64,000 nucleotides of DNA from Papio anubis. Its lineage: Eukaryota; Chordata; Mammalia; Primates; Cercopithecidae. Under the pieces are notes generated by a model. It did not search any database and was not told where the DNA came from. It saw only the letters and a list, made by a program, of their open reading frames with translations. The stretch spans positions 98,096,043 to 98,160,042 of the forward strand of contig NC_044981.1 of the NCBI RefSeq assembly GCF_008728515.1, in the 5' to 3' direction. Numbering within the stretch: position 1 is the first letter of the stretch; the number at the start of each line of letters is the position of its first letter. Made by a program: the position numbers and the translations under genes. Below are positions 1-11,597 of this stretch, piece after piece.

Positions 1-719
1 GATCCATGTGCTGAGGTGAAAAATATGTTTTCTGTGAACATTGAATACAATTTTCTGTAAATATTTATTAGGCCCATTTGGTCTGTAGTGTAGATTATGT
101 TCAGTGTTTCTTTGTTTATTTTCTGTCTGAATGATTTTTCCAGTGCTGAGAGTGGAGTGTTTAAATCTCCAGCAATCTCTTATTGTAGAGAGGGCTATCT
201 CTCTTTTTATCTCTAAAGATATTTGCTTTACATGTCTGAACGCTCCAGTTTTGGGTGCATATAGACACAGAATTTTTATATTCTCTTTCTGAGTTAACAC
301 ACACATCAACATATAATGACCTCCTTTGTCTCTCATAATTTTAGCCCTGAAATCTATTGTGTCTGATATAAGTCTAGCTACTCCTGCTCTTTTTTGGTTT
401 CCATTGACATGTAAGTATTTTATTTTTTTTGTCTATCTCTTTATTTTCAATCTTTGTGTGTATTTAAAGGTGACATGAGTTTTCCTTAGGCAACAGGTCA
501 TTGGGTCTTTTTCTCCCATACATTCAGCCACTCCGTGTTTCTGCCTACAGAGTTTAGTGTGTTTACATTCAATGTTATTATTGATAAGTAAGGACTTACT
601 TCTACCATTTTGTTGTTTGTTTTCTGGTTGTTTTGTAGTCTGCTCTTCCTTTTTTTCTTCTTTGCTGTTTTACTTTTTGTAAGGGAGATTTTTTTCTGGT
701 AGTATGTTTTAATTTCTTA

Positions 720-756
<37 letters not shown>

Positions 757-3700
757 ACTGCATGTTTATAGATTTGAGGTTACCGCAACACTTGCAAATA
801 ATATCTTATAACCTATTATTTTAAACTGATGACAACTAAACACTGATTGGATAAACAAACAAATAAGGAAGGAAGGAAAAAGAAAACTAATAAAAACTCT
901 ACACTTTAACTTCATGTGCCCATTTTTTCACTTTTTGTTCCTTTTATTTATGTTTTATTATACTGCCTAAGTCTTGAAATTTGTTGTAGTAATTATTTTT
1001 TATTTTTCTTTTAGTCTTTTTACTCAAGATGAGTAGTATTTGTTGTACTTATTATGTTTGGTTGATCCATCTTTCAGTCTTTTTACTCAAAATATGAATA
1101 GTCTACACATCACAGCTACAGTGTTATAATATTGTATGATTTTCTGTGTACTTACTACTACCAGTGAGGTTTCTACCTTCAGATGATTTCTTATTTTTTA
1201 TTAACATTTATTTCATTAAGACTTAAGAACTTTTTTTAGCATTTATATTAGGACAGATTTGGTGTTGATAAAATCCTTCAGCTTTTTATCTGGGAAAGTC
1301 TTTATTTCTCCTTCACAGATGAAGCGTATTTTTACCAGATATACTCTTTGTGGGTACAAGTTATTTCCTTCAGCACTTTAAATATGTCATGCCACTCTCT
1401 CCTGGCCCGGAAAATTTTCTGTGAGAAGTCTTCTGGCAGGTTTATTGGTGCTCCATTGTATGTTATTTGTTTTCTCTTATTGGTTTTAGAATTTTTTCTT
1501 TCTTCTTTGCCTTTGAGTGTTTGATTATTAAATGCCTTGAGTTAGTCTTATTTGGGTTGAATCTGCTTGGTGTTCCATAAACTTCTTGTACTTGGATATC
1601 TGTTTTTTCCTGTAGGTTTGAGAAGTTCTCTGTTATTATCCCTTTGAAAAAACTTCCTACACTGATCTTCCTCTCTAAATCCTCTTTAAGGTCAATAACT
1701 TTTAGATTTTCCCTTTTGAGGCCATTTTCTAGATAATGTTGGCATACTTCATGCTTTATTATTCTTTTGTCTTTTGAGTCCTCTGTGTATTTTCAAATAT
1801 CCTGTCTTGAAGTTCACGAATTATTTCTTCTGCTTGATCAATTCTGCTGGATAGAGATTCTGATGCATTCTTCAGTATATCAGTTGCATTTTTCAATTCC
1901 AAAATTACCGTTTACTTATTTTTAATTATTTTAAACTATATGTTAAATTTATCTGATAAACTTCTGAATTCCTTCTCTGTGGTATCTTGAATTCTTTGAG
2001 TTTCCTCAAGACAAATATTTGGTATTATCTGTCTAAAAGGTCACATATCTCTGTCTCTCCAGGATTAATCCCTGGCGACTTATTTTGTTCATTTGTTGAG
2101 ATCATGTTTTTCATGGTCGTGATGCTTTGTGTGTATTCATCAGTGTCTGGGCATGGAAAAATAGAAGAGTTAGGTATTTATTCTAGTCTTTGCAGTTTGG
2201 CCTTGTATGTACCCGTTCTGTTGGGAAGGCTTTTCAGGTATTCAAAGGGACTTGGATGTTGTGATTTTTTTTTTTTCCACTGCTGTCATATCTGCATTAG
2301 GGGGAACTTCAAGTCCAGTAATTCTGTGACTCTTGCAGACTCATAGAGGTACCACTTTGGTGGTCTTGGAAATTATCTTCAAGAATTCTCTGGATTGTGG
2401 TCTTGGAAATTACTTAAAGAATTATCTGGATTACCAGGCAGAGAGTCTTGTTTTCTTTCCTTATTTTCTCCAAAAAAACAGTCACTCTCTCTGTACTGAA
2501 CTGCATGGATCTGCAGGTGGCGTGACACAAGGCCCCCTGTAGCCACCACCACTGGGACTGTGCTAGTTGTGACTCTAAGCCATAATCATACTGGTTCTCC
2601 CTTGAGGCTCATTGTAATCACTACCTGCTTATCTCCTGCGTATTCTCTTGGTCATGGGGCTCTAGAATAAGCAGGTGGCAAATCCATCCATGCTTTCGTC
2701 CTTCCCTTAAGGGTTGCAAGGTCCCCCCAAGCCAGGGTGTCCCTAGAGATACAATATGGGAGCCAAGGCCTGAAGTCAGATTCTTTGGGGATGTACCTGA
2801 TGCTCTGTTCTACTGCAACTGATCTGGGACTCAAGCCACAAGAAAAAGCCTTTCCCACTCTTTCCCTCTCTTTTCACAAGTAGAAGAGCCTCTCCCCACC
2901 ATTGCCACAGACCTACAAGCTGTCAGGCTACTGCTAATGTTCACTCAGCGCCCAGGAGCTCTTCAGTCAACTCATGGTGAATGCTGCCAGGCCTAGAACT
3001 CACCCTTCAGGGCAGTGAGATTTCCTCTGGTCCAGGGATATCCACAAAAGCTATAAAAGAGCCCCCGTCTAGAATTGGACACCTTAAGCATCTGCCTAGT
3101 ACTCTATCCCATAGTGTCTAAGCTGGTATCTAAGCTTTAAGACAAAATTTCCCACTCCGATTTTCTTAAACAGATGGGGTCTGTCCCTGTAGCCAGCACA
3201 GCTTAGAATGTGCTGGATTATATCTGAAACCAATTTGTCTCAGAGTCTCACCTAAGACCCACAACATGAATTAACTGCTCTCACTGCTGATTATTCAGGG
3301 CCCAAGGGTTCTTTAGTCAGCAATCGATTAATCCTTCCCGATTCCTAGTTTCTTCCCTTCAAGACAAGAGTTTCATCCCTGGCCCAGGATATACCTTAAA
3401 ATGTCATCTGGGAGCTAGGGCCTGCACTGAGTTACTCAGTATTCTCCCCAGTAGCCTGTCCTATTGTGGCTGAGGCAGTGTTAAAGTTAAAAGACAAAGT
3501 TGCAGGTTTTCTTTACTCTTCCATCTCCTGTCCTCGAGTGGAAGGAAGGAGTCTCTTTCAGAGCTGTGAGCTATGCTGTTTGGGGCTGTGGAAAAGGAGG
3601 TGCAAGCATTCCCTCGCTCACCCTGGCTGGTGTCTCACTAGGACACCTGCCCCTCATATTCACTGGCTCTGAGTCCACCACTGCACTAGTACTTGCATAA

Positions 3701-4205
3701 AAGCTGCAATCCCTGTGGCATAGCCTGCCTTTCGAGTTTATTTAGAACCACAGAGTACTTAAGCCCATGGTGGTGAGACTTGCCAGAGCTCAAGTTCTGA
3801 CTGCTAGGATATATGATTTCCCTCTGTCTAGGGCTGATCTAAATGGTCCCTCCATGGGCATCAGCTGAGTGATGCCCTCTGTTGCTTCCAATGTGACAGG
3901 GCAGCACTGAGTACCAATGCAAAGTCCCACAATCATTAGACTCTCCCTCCTCCAAGTGCAAAGTTTCTAATCACTCTGTGGGTTTCTGACAGTGGATGGG
4001 GGAAGGGTGGCATTGGAAGTATGAGCTTGTCTTTCTTCTTCAGAGCCTCTTTCAGTGATATAACATTACAACCAACTATTGTGATCACTCACCTGAATTT
4101 TGGTTCTTATGAAGGTGATTTTTGTGTGGATATTAAACTTGACATTTGAGCAGAGAGAACAATCAGTGGAAACATCTTTCGAGCCATCTTGCTCCATCTT
4201 CTATC
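1..4205 (-). mobile_element. Ancient L1 (L1M-type) 5' part: start of ORF2, ORF1 and 5'UTR
   Basis: Read on the plus strand, this is an antisense L1. Positions 1-700 resemble the antisense of the ORF2 endonuclease region (the ctactcctgctcttttttgg stretch near 380). Positions about 1250-2050 resemble antisense ORF1 (ttggtgttccataaacttct near 1569). The rest is GC-richer 5'UTR, ending near 4200 at gagccatcttgctccatctt, the usual look of an L1 5' end in antisense. Many stops and indels interrupt every frame, so no protein is made. The divergence suggests a mammal-wide or early primate L1M subfamily; the exact subfamily is not assigned. The element runs off the left edge, so its 3' end is not seen. 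Confidence 0.8.
722..754. repeat. (TG)n microsatellite
   Basis: About 16 uninterrupted TG units lie inside the old L1, near the ORF1-ORF2 boundary. Confidence 0.97.
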
Positions 4206-4239
4206 CTGTTCTTTTTTTTTTTACTTTTTTCTTTTTTTT

Positions 4240-5670
4240 TCCTGACTGACTGGATAGTTCAAAAGGCTGGTCTTTAGGCTCCGAAATTCTTCTGTTGTTT
4301 TATCCAGTCTATTGATAAAGCTTTCAACTGTATTTTGAAATTCCTTAAGTGAGTTCTTCAATTCCAGAACATCTGATTGATTTATCTTTAATATGTTTAT
4401 CTCTTCCTTTATTTCCTGGATTAACTTAGAGTTTCTTTGTGTTATTTTTTAACCTTGTCTTGGAGCTTACTGTGCTTCCTTGAAATCCATGCTTTTAATT
4501 ATTTATCTGTCATTTCTTGTATTCTATTTTGATTAAGAACTGTTGCTAGAGAGCTAGTTTGATCCTTTGGTGCTGTCACTACATTCCTATTTTTCCTGGT
4601 GCCAGAATTTTTGCATTGTTTCCTTCTCATATGGAGACACTGGCATTCCAACTTTTGTAATTATTTCCAAGTGCATAGGGTCTTAAATTTTTCCTTCTTT
4701 CCCTATAGTACTATTGCTTCCCTCCTCCCTTTTTTTCCCCTTCCTAGCTTGTGTGTCTATTGAGAATGTTGAGTAAGGTATTTTGACTTTGCTTCTACAG
4801 TTATATTCACTTCTGTGGCAGGTTTTATATTGGGCTGTGCAGTTTTACCTAGAAGCCAGTAGATGGTGCTTATAGGTAAGAACTGGCTGCAGTCAACATT
4901 GCTGGATATACATTTGATCCTTGTATACCACAAGCCCTCTATTGCCTTGGGCATTAGACTGATGTGTGGAGTACACAGTCAATCTGAGCTCCCTCCCAAA
5001 GACAGGCTGCGGGGCAAGATGTGTATGGGAAAGATGGACCCCCAGATGGCAGACACAAGCGCCAGTGCCAAAGGAGTGTCCATTGAATGGTCACCAAGCA
5101 CCCAGAGGTGTGCCTAACCACGAAGGTGGGAAACCTCCCCAGTCCCAAGTTCTCTGCATGGGCAGGGGCACAGCCTTAAATTTCTAATCCAGAAGAGTGG
5201 GTGCTCCAAATGCCTAAAGATCTGCCTAGGAATGCAGTGTAGAGGGCCTTGCTATTCCACAATCTCTGCATGAAAAGTGTTGAAGGCTCTGGCGGGTAAT
5301 CCAGATGAATGGGTGCTCTCATTGCCAGATATTCCTGGATGTTGAATGGAGAGAATCCTACTTCACCCTAGTCTCTGCACAGGAAGGGTGGGCTGGCTCA
5401 GGCCTTTGATTCAGGTAAATGGTTGCTCCAAATGGCTGGAAATGTGACTAAATGTAAGGCACAGAGGGACTCACTTCACCACAGTCTCTGCCCAGGAAGG
5501 GGTAGCTCAGGCTGCTTATCTGGTGAGCAGGTGCTCAAACTGCCTGAAGATCAGCCTGGGTGTGAAGCAGAGAGGGCCCACCACACCACGATCTCTGTGG
5601 AGGAAGGGTGGGTCAGCTCAGGTTACCTGTCTGAGCAAGCAGATACTCCAGATTCCTGAAGAGCTGCATA
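4240..5670 (-). mobile_element. Second ancient L1 fragment: ORF1 coiled-coil region and 5'UTR
   Basis: After a T-rich stretch (4211-4250), a new antisense L1 begins within ORF1. Positions about 4260-4720 read like the antisense of an ORF1 coiled coil (ttctgttgttttatccagtc near 4291). GC-richer 5'UTR follows up to about 5670. It is broken by many stops. It is distinct from the first element, because ORF1-like sequence reappears after that element's 5' end. The orientation is the same, so this is either a second insertion or an internal duplication. Confidence 0.65.
5190..5660 (-). repeat. Tandem repeat of about 110 bp in an L1 5'UTR
   Basis: A motif of the form gtgctccaaatgcctgaaga recurs with anchors at 5201, 5313, 5423, 5531 and 5643, spacings of 112, 110, 108 and 112 bp. 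Each unit also carries a tctctgca(c/t)-aggaagggtgg-like block. The units are diverged from one another. This gives about 4.3 copies and resembles monomer-type amplification of an L1 promoter region. Confidence 0.8.
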
Positions 5671-5689
5671 ACTGAGGAATTCATGCTAT

Positions 5690-5860
5690 TTGAAAATCTA
5701 CTATGAAAGTATTATAATTTATACAGTGTGGTATTGGTGAATGTTGGCCAGACGGACCAAACCAAAAGAATAGACAGTCCAAATTCTTATTTACCTATGT
5801 AGGGTCAACTGATTTATAAAATGGGCATGTTAGAACAGTAACAAATATAACTTAAATATA
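5690..5860 (+). mobile_element. Ancient L1 ORF2 fragment, sense
   Basis: The block acagtgtggtattggtgaat (5718 on) followed by agggtcaactgattta matches the sense ORF2 stretch that normally reads cagtgtggtactggcata and ggtcaactgatttttgac. It is decayed. It ends where the younger L1 inserted. Confidence 0.6.
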
Positions 5861-7158
5861 CAGTGCTGGGAAAATTGGGTAGCCATAAGTAGAAAGCAGA
5901 AAGTGCATCCTTTCCTTACTCCTTATACAAAAATTAATTCAAGATGGATTAGAGACTTAAATGTTAGACCCAAAACCATAAAAACCCTAGAAGAAAACCT
6001 AGGTAATACCATTCAGGACATAGGCATGGGCAAGGACTTCATGTCTAAAATACCAAAAGCAACGGCAACAGAAGTCAAAATTGACAAATGGGATCTAATT
6101 AAACTGAAGAGCTTCTGCACAGCAAAAGAAACTACCATCAGAGTGAATAGGCAACCTACAGAATAGGAGAAAATTTTTGCAATCTACTCATCTGACAAAG
6201 GGCTAATATCCAGAACCTATAAAGAACTCAATCAAATTTATAAGAAAAAAACAAACACCACCATCAAAAAGTGGGCAAAAGACATGAACAGACACTTCTC
6301 AAAAGAAGACATTCATATAGCCAACAGACACATGAAAAAATGCTCATCATCACTCGCCATCAGAGAAATGCAAATCAAAACCACAATGAGATACCATCTC
6401 ACACCGGTTAGAATGGCAATCATTAAAGTCAGGAAACAACAAGTGCTGGAGAGGATGTGGAGAATAGGAACACTTCTACACTGTTGGTGGGACTGTAAAC
6501 TAGTTCAACCATTGTGGAAAACAGTGTGGTGATTCCTCAAGGATCTAGAACTAGAACACCATTTGACCCAACCATCGTACTACCAGGATTATAAGTCATG
6601 CTGGTATAAAGACACATGGACACGTATGTTTACTGCAGCACTATTCACAATAGCAAAGACTTGGAATCAACCCAAATGTCCATCAGTGACAGACTGGCTT
6701 AAGAAAATGTGGCACATATACACCATGGAATACTATGCAGCCATAAAAAAGGATGAGTTCATGTCCTTTGTAGGGACATGGATGCAGCTGGAAACCATCA
6801 TTCTCAGCAAGCTATCGCAAGAGCAGAAAACCAAACACTGCACGTTCTCACTCATAGGTGGGAATTGAACAATGAGACACAGGACACAGGAAGGGGAACT
6901 TGGACACAGGAAGGGGAACATCTCACATTGGGGCCTATTGTGGGGAGGGGGGAGGGTTAGGTATAGCATTAAGAGATATACCTAATGTAAATGATGAGTT
7001 AATGGATGCAGCACACCAACATGGCACATGTATAACTATGTAACAAACCTGCAAGTTGTGCACATGTACCCTAGAACTTAAAGTATAATATTAATGAAAA
7101 AAATAAAATAAAAATAAAAAGCTCGTTCTCCAGCAAAAAAATAAATAACTTAAATATA
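5847..7158 (+). mobile_element. 5'-truncated L1PA (ORF2 C-terminus, 3'UTR, A-tail) with target-site duplications
   Basis: The insert spans about 5861-7144. It starts inside late ORF2 (tgctgggaaaattgggtagc) and runs through the C-terminal ORF2 region, the 3'UTR (acatgtaccctagaacttaa) and an A-rich tail at 7098-7144. The 14-base sequence ataacttaaatata occurs at 5847-5860 and again at 7145-7158, a fitting target-site duplication, although both copies lie in low-complexity AT sequence. ORF2 is broken into frames at 5903-6166, 6284-6532 and 6563-6868. A short local duplication of the acaggaaggggaac block lies at 6880-6920. Confidence 0.85.
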
Positions 7159-7265
7159 TAACATATATTATTATATATTATGTATAATATATGATATATT
7201 ATAACATATATAATTATACATAATATATATAAATATAACTTAAATATAACAAATATAACTTAAAT
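7159..7265. repeat. AT-rich low-complexity sequence
   Basis: Runs of atatat and tatta with several copies of aaatataacttaaat, the same motif that flanks the L1PA insertion. Confidence 0.85.
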
Positions 7266-7430
7266 GCATAGAAATACCATATTCATGGAGTAGAAAGTTT
7301 AATATTGTAAAGATGTCAATTCTCCCTAATTGATCTATTGAGGTAAACTTTCTACAGGATTTTTATAGAAATAAACAGGTTCAATTTCTGTGGAAATTGA
7401 AAGGATGAAGACTGGGTAAAATAATAAATA
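7266..7430 (+). mobile_element. Ancient L1 ORF2 fragment, sense
   Basis: accatattcatggagtagaa followed by atgtcaattctccctaattg is the decayed sense ORF2 block that lies upstream, in L1 order, of the fragment at 5690-5860. The order on the chromosome is therefore reversed relative to a simple interrupted L1. Confidence 0.6.
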
Positions 7431-7562
7431 TTTTAAAATATAACATAAATGTATTTTTTACCTTAGAATGAGCATATAATTTAAAACAATATCCTCAAAC
7501 TATTCAAATTTAAAGAAAATAATTAATACATTTGATTAGATTAGGATGAAGACCACATATAC

Positions 7563-7766
7563 CATGGAAATTACTTTAAGAATTATCTGGATTACCAGGC
7601 AGAGAGTCTTGTTTTCTTTCCTTATTTTCTCCAAAACAGTCACTCTCTCTGTACTGAGCTGCGTGGATCTGCGGGAGGGGTGACACAAGGCCTCCTGTAG
7701 CCACCACCACTGGGACTGTGCTAGTTGTGACTCCAAGCCATAATCATACTGGTCCTCCCTTGAGTT
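7563..7766 (-). repeat. 200-bp direct repeat of the L1 5'UTR segment at 2405-2608
   Basis: The stretch from ggaaattactttaagaatta to ggtcctcccttgag matches 2405-2608 with about nine substitutions and one 3-base indel, roughly 95% identity by eye. Similarity stops sharply at cccttgag in both copies. No other L1 5'UTR sequence flanks this copy. Confidence 0.85.
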
Positions 7767-7899
7767 TCCAGTTTTGAGTTATTGTGAAAAGAAACTCTAT
7801 GAAATTTCTTGTGAATGACTCCTGATTCACATGCACTCTCATTTAAATTGGATACTTCCCTAGTAATAAAACATCTGAGTCAAAATATGAATTTATTCA

Positions 7900-8215
7900 A
7901 AATTAGGAGATATTGCAGAAATGTTTACGAAAGTATTTGTACCAATTTACACTCACACTAGTGATGAATAAGAATTCATTTTTATCCATATCTTTGTCGG
8001 CATTCACCTTAATACTACTAACAGGGGGGCTGTGGTAATTCATTGTAGCTTTAGTTTGAATTCTCCTGATTACTAATAATGTTGAGAAATTTGTATAATC
8101 CAATGGCCATGTGGATATTTATTATTATCAATTGCCTTTTCAATTATCCTATATTTTTTCTACTGTCCTGTCTTTTACTTACTGATGCACATGAGTTGTT
8201 TATAAATTCATTTAT
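7900..8215 (-). mobile_element. Ancient L1 ORF2 3' region, antisense
   Basis: accaatttacactcacacta (7941 on) and the later aatgttgagaaatttgtata are diverged forms of the antisense L1 ORF2 stretch that reads aatttacactcccaccaaca and gatgttgagcattttttcat. Confidence 0.55.
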
Positions 8216-8221
8216 CACAGA

Positions 8222-9690
8222 ATTAGCAAAAGCTATTCTGAAATCCATATGAAACATAAAAGAGCCCAAATAGTCAAAGAAATTCTAAGCAAAAATAACA
8301 AAGTTGAAAGTATAACATTGCCACAAGTAGACCAATAGTACAGAATAGAGAGCTGAGAAATAAAACTGCACACTTACAATCATCTTACCTTTGACAAAGT
8401 CAACAAAAACAAGCAACGCAAAAGGACTCCCTATTCAATAAGTGGTGCTTGGATAGCTACCTATTCATCTGCAGAAGAAGGAAACTGGACTCTGACTTTT
8501 CACCATATACAAAAATTAGCCTAAGATGCATCACAGATTTAAATGTAAGACCTCAAACTATAAAAATACTGGAAGAGAACCTAGGAATATCATTCTATAC
8601 ATCAGCCTTGGCAACGAACTTATGGCTAAGACCTCAAATGCAATTGCAACTAAAACAAAAGTTGACAAGTGTAACCTAATTAAAGAGTCCCTGCACAGCC
8701 AAATAAGCTATTAATACCAACAGATTACACAGACAACATGCAGAATGGGAGAAAAGATTTTCAAAGCATGCATTTGACAAAGGTCTACTATCCAGAGTAT
8801 CTGACGAACTTAAATAATTCCAGAAGCAACAAACAACCCCATTAAAAAGTGGACAAAAGACCTTAACGAACATTTCTCAAGTGAAGACATACAAGTGACC
8901 AACAAACATTAAAAAAAAGGCCCACATCACTAATCATTGGATAAATGAAAATCAAAACCATAATGAAATACCATTTCACACCAGTCAGAATGGTTATTAC
9001 TGAAAAATCAAAAAATATCAGATCCTGGTAAGGCTGCAGAGAAAGGGGAAGAGTATGCAGTGTTGGTGAGAATGTAAATTTGTTCAGTCACTGTGGAAAG
9101 CAATTTGTAAATTTCTCAAGGAATTTAAAACAGAACTACCAAATGACCCAGCAATCCCATTACTGGATATATACTCAAAGGAAAATAAATCACTTACTTT
9201 ATTTATGTACTCGACGTGTACTCGCATGTTAACACTATTCACAATAGCAAAGGTGTGGAATCAACCTATATGCCTATCGACAGTGAGTTGAATAAAGAAA
9301 ATGTGGTACACATACACCATGGAATACTACACAGCCATAGAAAAGAATAAAATCCTGTCCTTTGCAGCAACATGGATGCAGCTAGAGCTCATTATATTAA
9401 GTGAATTAACACAGGAACCAAAAACCAAATACCACATGTTCTCATTTATAAGTGGGAGCTAAGCGTTCAGTACACATGGACATGAAAATGGCAGTAATAA
9501 ACACTGGTGACTCTAGAAGGGGAAGGTAGGGAGAAGAGTAAGGGTTGAAAAACTACCTATTGGGTACTACATTCACCACCTGTGTGATGGAATCATTCAA
9601 ACCCCAAACCTCAGGATCATGATATACTCATGTCACAAACTTACATATGTACTCCCTGAATCTAAAATAAAAACTAAAATTATATATAAA
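8222..9690 (+). mobile_element. Older primate L1 (L1PB/L1MA-like) 3' portion
   Basis: This is a continuous sense L1. It covers ORF2 from about the acagaatagagagctgag block (8340) through the C-terminus (tacaccatggaatactacac, 9314) to the 3'UTR (ttcattcaaacccc-like block near 9595). ORF2 frames are short and broken. Divergence is higher than in the L1PA at 5861. No clear A-tail or target-site duplication is seen. Confidence 0.8.
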
Positions 9691-9709
9691 AGAGTAACAT
9701 TATATTAAG

Positions 9710-10102
9710 AACTTGATATGATTGAAATGTGTATGCCACATTTCCTGTGTTGGAAACTTAATTTGAAAATGCGTATGTTGATGGTATTTGGAAGTGGGGC
9801 CTTTTAAAAGTAGGAACTTTGGAAGATAATTCTGGATTAGACAGGGTCATCAGTGTGTTGTTCACACGATGGGACAACTGATTTTAGAAGAAAAGAAAGA
9901 GAGACCTGTGGCGGCATGTTCTTGCCCTTTTGCCATGTGATGTTCTTCACCATATTATGATTCAACAAGAAAGCCTTCACCAGATGTGGCCCTCAACTTA
10001 GGACTTCTCAGCTTCCAGAACTGTAAGACATAAATTTATTTTCCTTATAAATTACCCTGTCTATGATATTCTGTTATAGCAACAGAAAATGAACTAAGAT
10101 AT
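9710..10102 (+). mobile_element. MaLR LTR, MLT1-like, sense
   Basis: The sequence tgatggtatttggaagtggg is typical of the MLT1/MST group of ERVL-MaLR LTRs, as are cttccagaactgtaagacat near 10013 and the end ctgttatagcaacagaaaat near 10071. No internal retroviral sequence follows, so this is a solo LTR. The subfamily is uncertain. Confidence 0.7.
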
Positions 10103-10120
10103 TAAAAAAAAAAAACCCAC

Positions 10121-10531
10121 CAAACTACAATACTTTTTTTTTTTTTGCAGGTTTTTGTGTGGATATGAGTTATTATTATTTATCTATTTATTTATTTTTA
10201 ATTATACTTTATGTTCTAGGGTACATTTGCACAACATGCAGGTTTGTTACAAAAGTATACATGTGCCATGTTGGTGTGCTGCACCCATTAACTCATTATT
10301 TACATTATGTATATCTCCTAATACTATCCCTCCCTGCTCCCCCCACCCCACAACAGGCCCAGGTGTGTGATGCTCCCCTTCTTGTGTCCAGATGTTCTCA
10401 TTGTTAAATTCCCACCTATGAGTGACAACATGCTGTGTTTGGTTTTCTGTTCTTGCGATAGTTTGCTGAGAATGATGGTTTCCAACTGTAAACTAGTTCA
10501 ACCATTGTGGAAGACAAACTACAATACTTTT
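10121..10531 (-). mobile_element. Short L1PA insertion, minus strand, with 5' inversion and perfect 17-bp TSD
   Basis: The perfect duplication caaactacaatactttt occurs at 10121-10137 and 10515-10531. Between them lie poly-T (to 10146), about 30 bases not belonging to L1 (10147-10177), the antisense L1 3' end from about 10178, antisense sequence to about 10483, and then about 30 bases of sense L1 (aactgtaaactagttcaacc, 10484-10514). The last part is an inverted 5' segment, the signature of twin priming. The non-L1 bases between L1 and poly-T may be a 3' transduction. Confidence 0.88.
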
Positions 10532-10534
10532 AAA

Positions 10535-11550
10535 TCTTGAATGGATTAATTGAAAATTTTCATTTCAAATCTAAAATTTCTGCATTTCATGTAGACAAAG
10601 ATTTTCCAAGATTTAAGCAGCATGAGTGATATTTAAACATAGATATTCAAACTATTTTGTTAATATCATGTAGTCTCTCCAATTATGGTCCCATCATATG
10701 GAAATTTTCACTTGGAAAATAATATGGATCCTGTGGGTCATGTTCATTACAATAGTTTGACATTTCAGTAGTTTAGGTATCTATAATTTGTGGCATTAAG
10801 TTGCTTAGCTAATTTGATGTTTTTCTTTAAAGCATATTTTATATATTAGAAACATGATGCTCACAAATGAATATGTGATTAGGCATTAAAAATATTTGCT
10901 TTTAATATAAGATATTTCTCATATAGAGTGCTGTATTTTATAGTATTTTATAAACATTTCTCGTCAACCTTAAAATGTACATAAGGAGAAACAAAACCTA
11001 ACAAAACCAAACAGTAGGATTCTGTGCTTTAGAGTCTCTAAGATGTACACTAAGCTAGATAAAGAGTTTAAAGTTGCCCTACTTTACCATCATTATGAAA
11101 TCTCGTTGTTGTTTGAATCCTAAGTAGATAGCAGGCAGCCATTATGTAGCATATGGGATTGCTATGGAAGTCCATATGCCTTGTAACAGTTGGTGTTCAA
11201 ATGAAAATGTGTGAAGTCAAATAAGAATGTGGCCCAGACAACAAAACCTCATTACCATCAGCAGCATCAAACTGCAGGCTTTCTTTCAAATTACCTATAC
11301 CACTTTTTATGCTGCTTCCCAGAAATTTTCTTGGTAATGTAATTTTTCTACAAAACTATAGATTATAATAAAACATTCTTCTTTGATAAAGTGAAATATG
11401 AGATTAGAAAAATAGCTTTCATTCTAATTTTATACTTCAGATAAAAGAGATGTTTTCATCTTATCGAAAAACCACCCCAAAGCAACACCATATACAGAAA
11501 AACCCATAGTCATCATACATAAGACTAGGAGATGTCTGTATCCCAAAGTT
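10535..11550. other. AT-rich DNA with no recognised feature
   Basis: I recognise no gene, repeat family or structured RNA here. Open frames are short and AT-driven. Confidence 0.5.
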
Positions 11551-11551
11551 C

Positions 11552-11597
11552 ACACACACACACACATGCGCACACACACACACACGCACACACTCAC
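11552..11597. repeat. (CA)n microsatellite, interrupted
   Basis: Two CA runs separated by atgcg, ending in a cgcacacactcac variant. Confidence 0.95.

Noticed and set aside
1987..2346. A 119-codon plus-strand reading frame
   Set aside because: It lies within antisense L1 ORF1/5'UTR sequence and has no recognisable domain or start context.
5190..5660. A CRISPR-like array of regularly spaced units
   Set aside because: The units are long, diverged and contiguous with no spacers, and lie in an L1 5'UTR of a primate genome.
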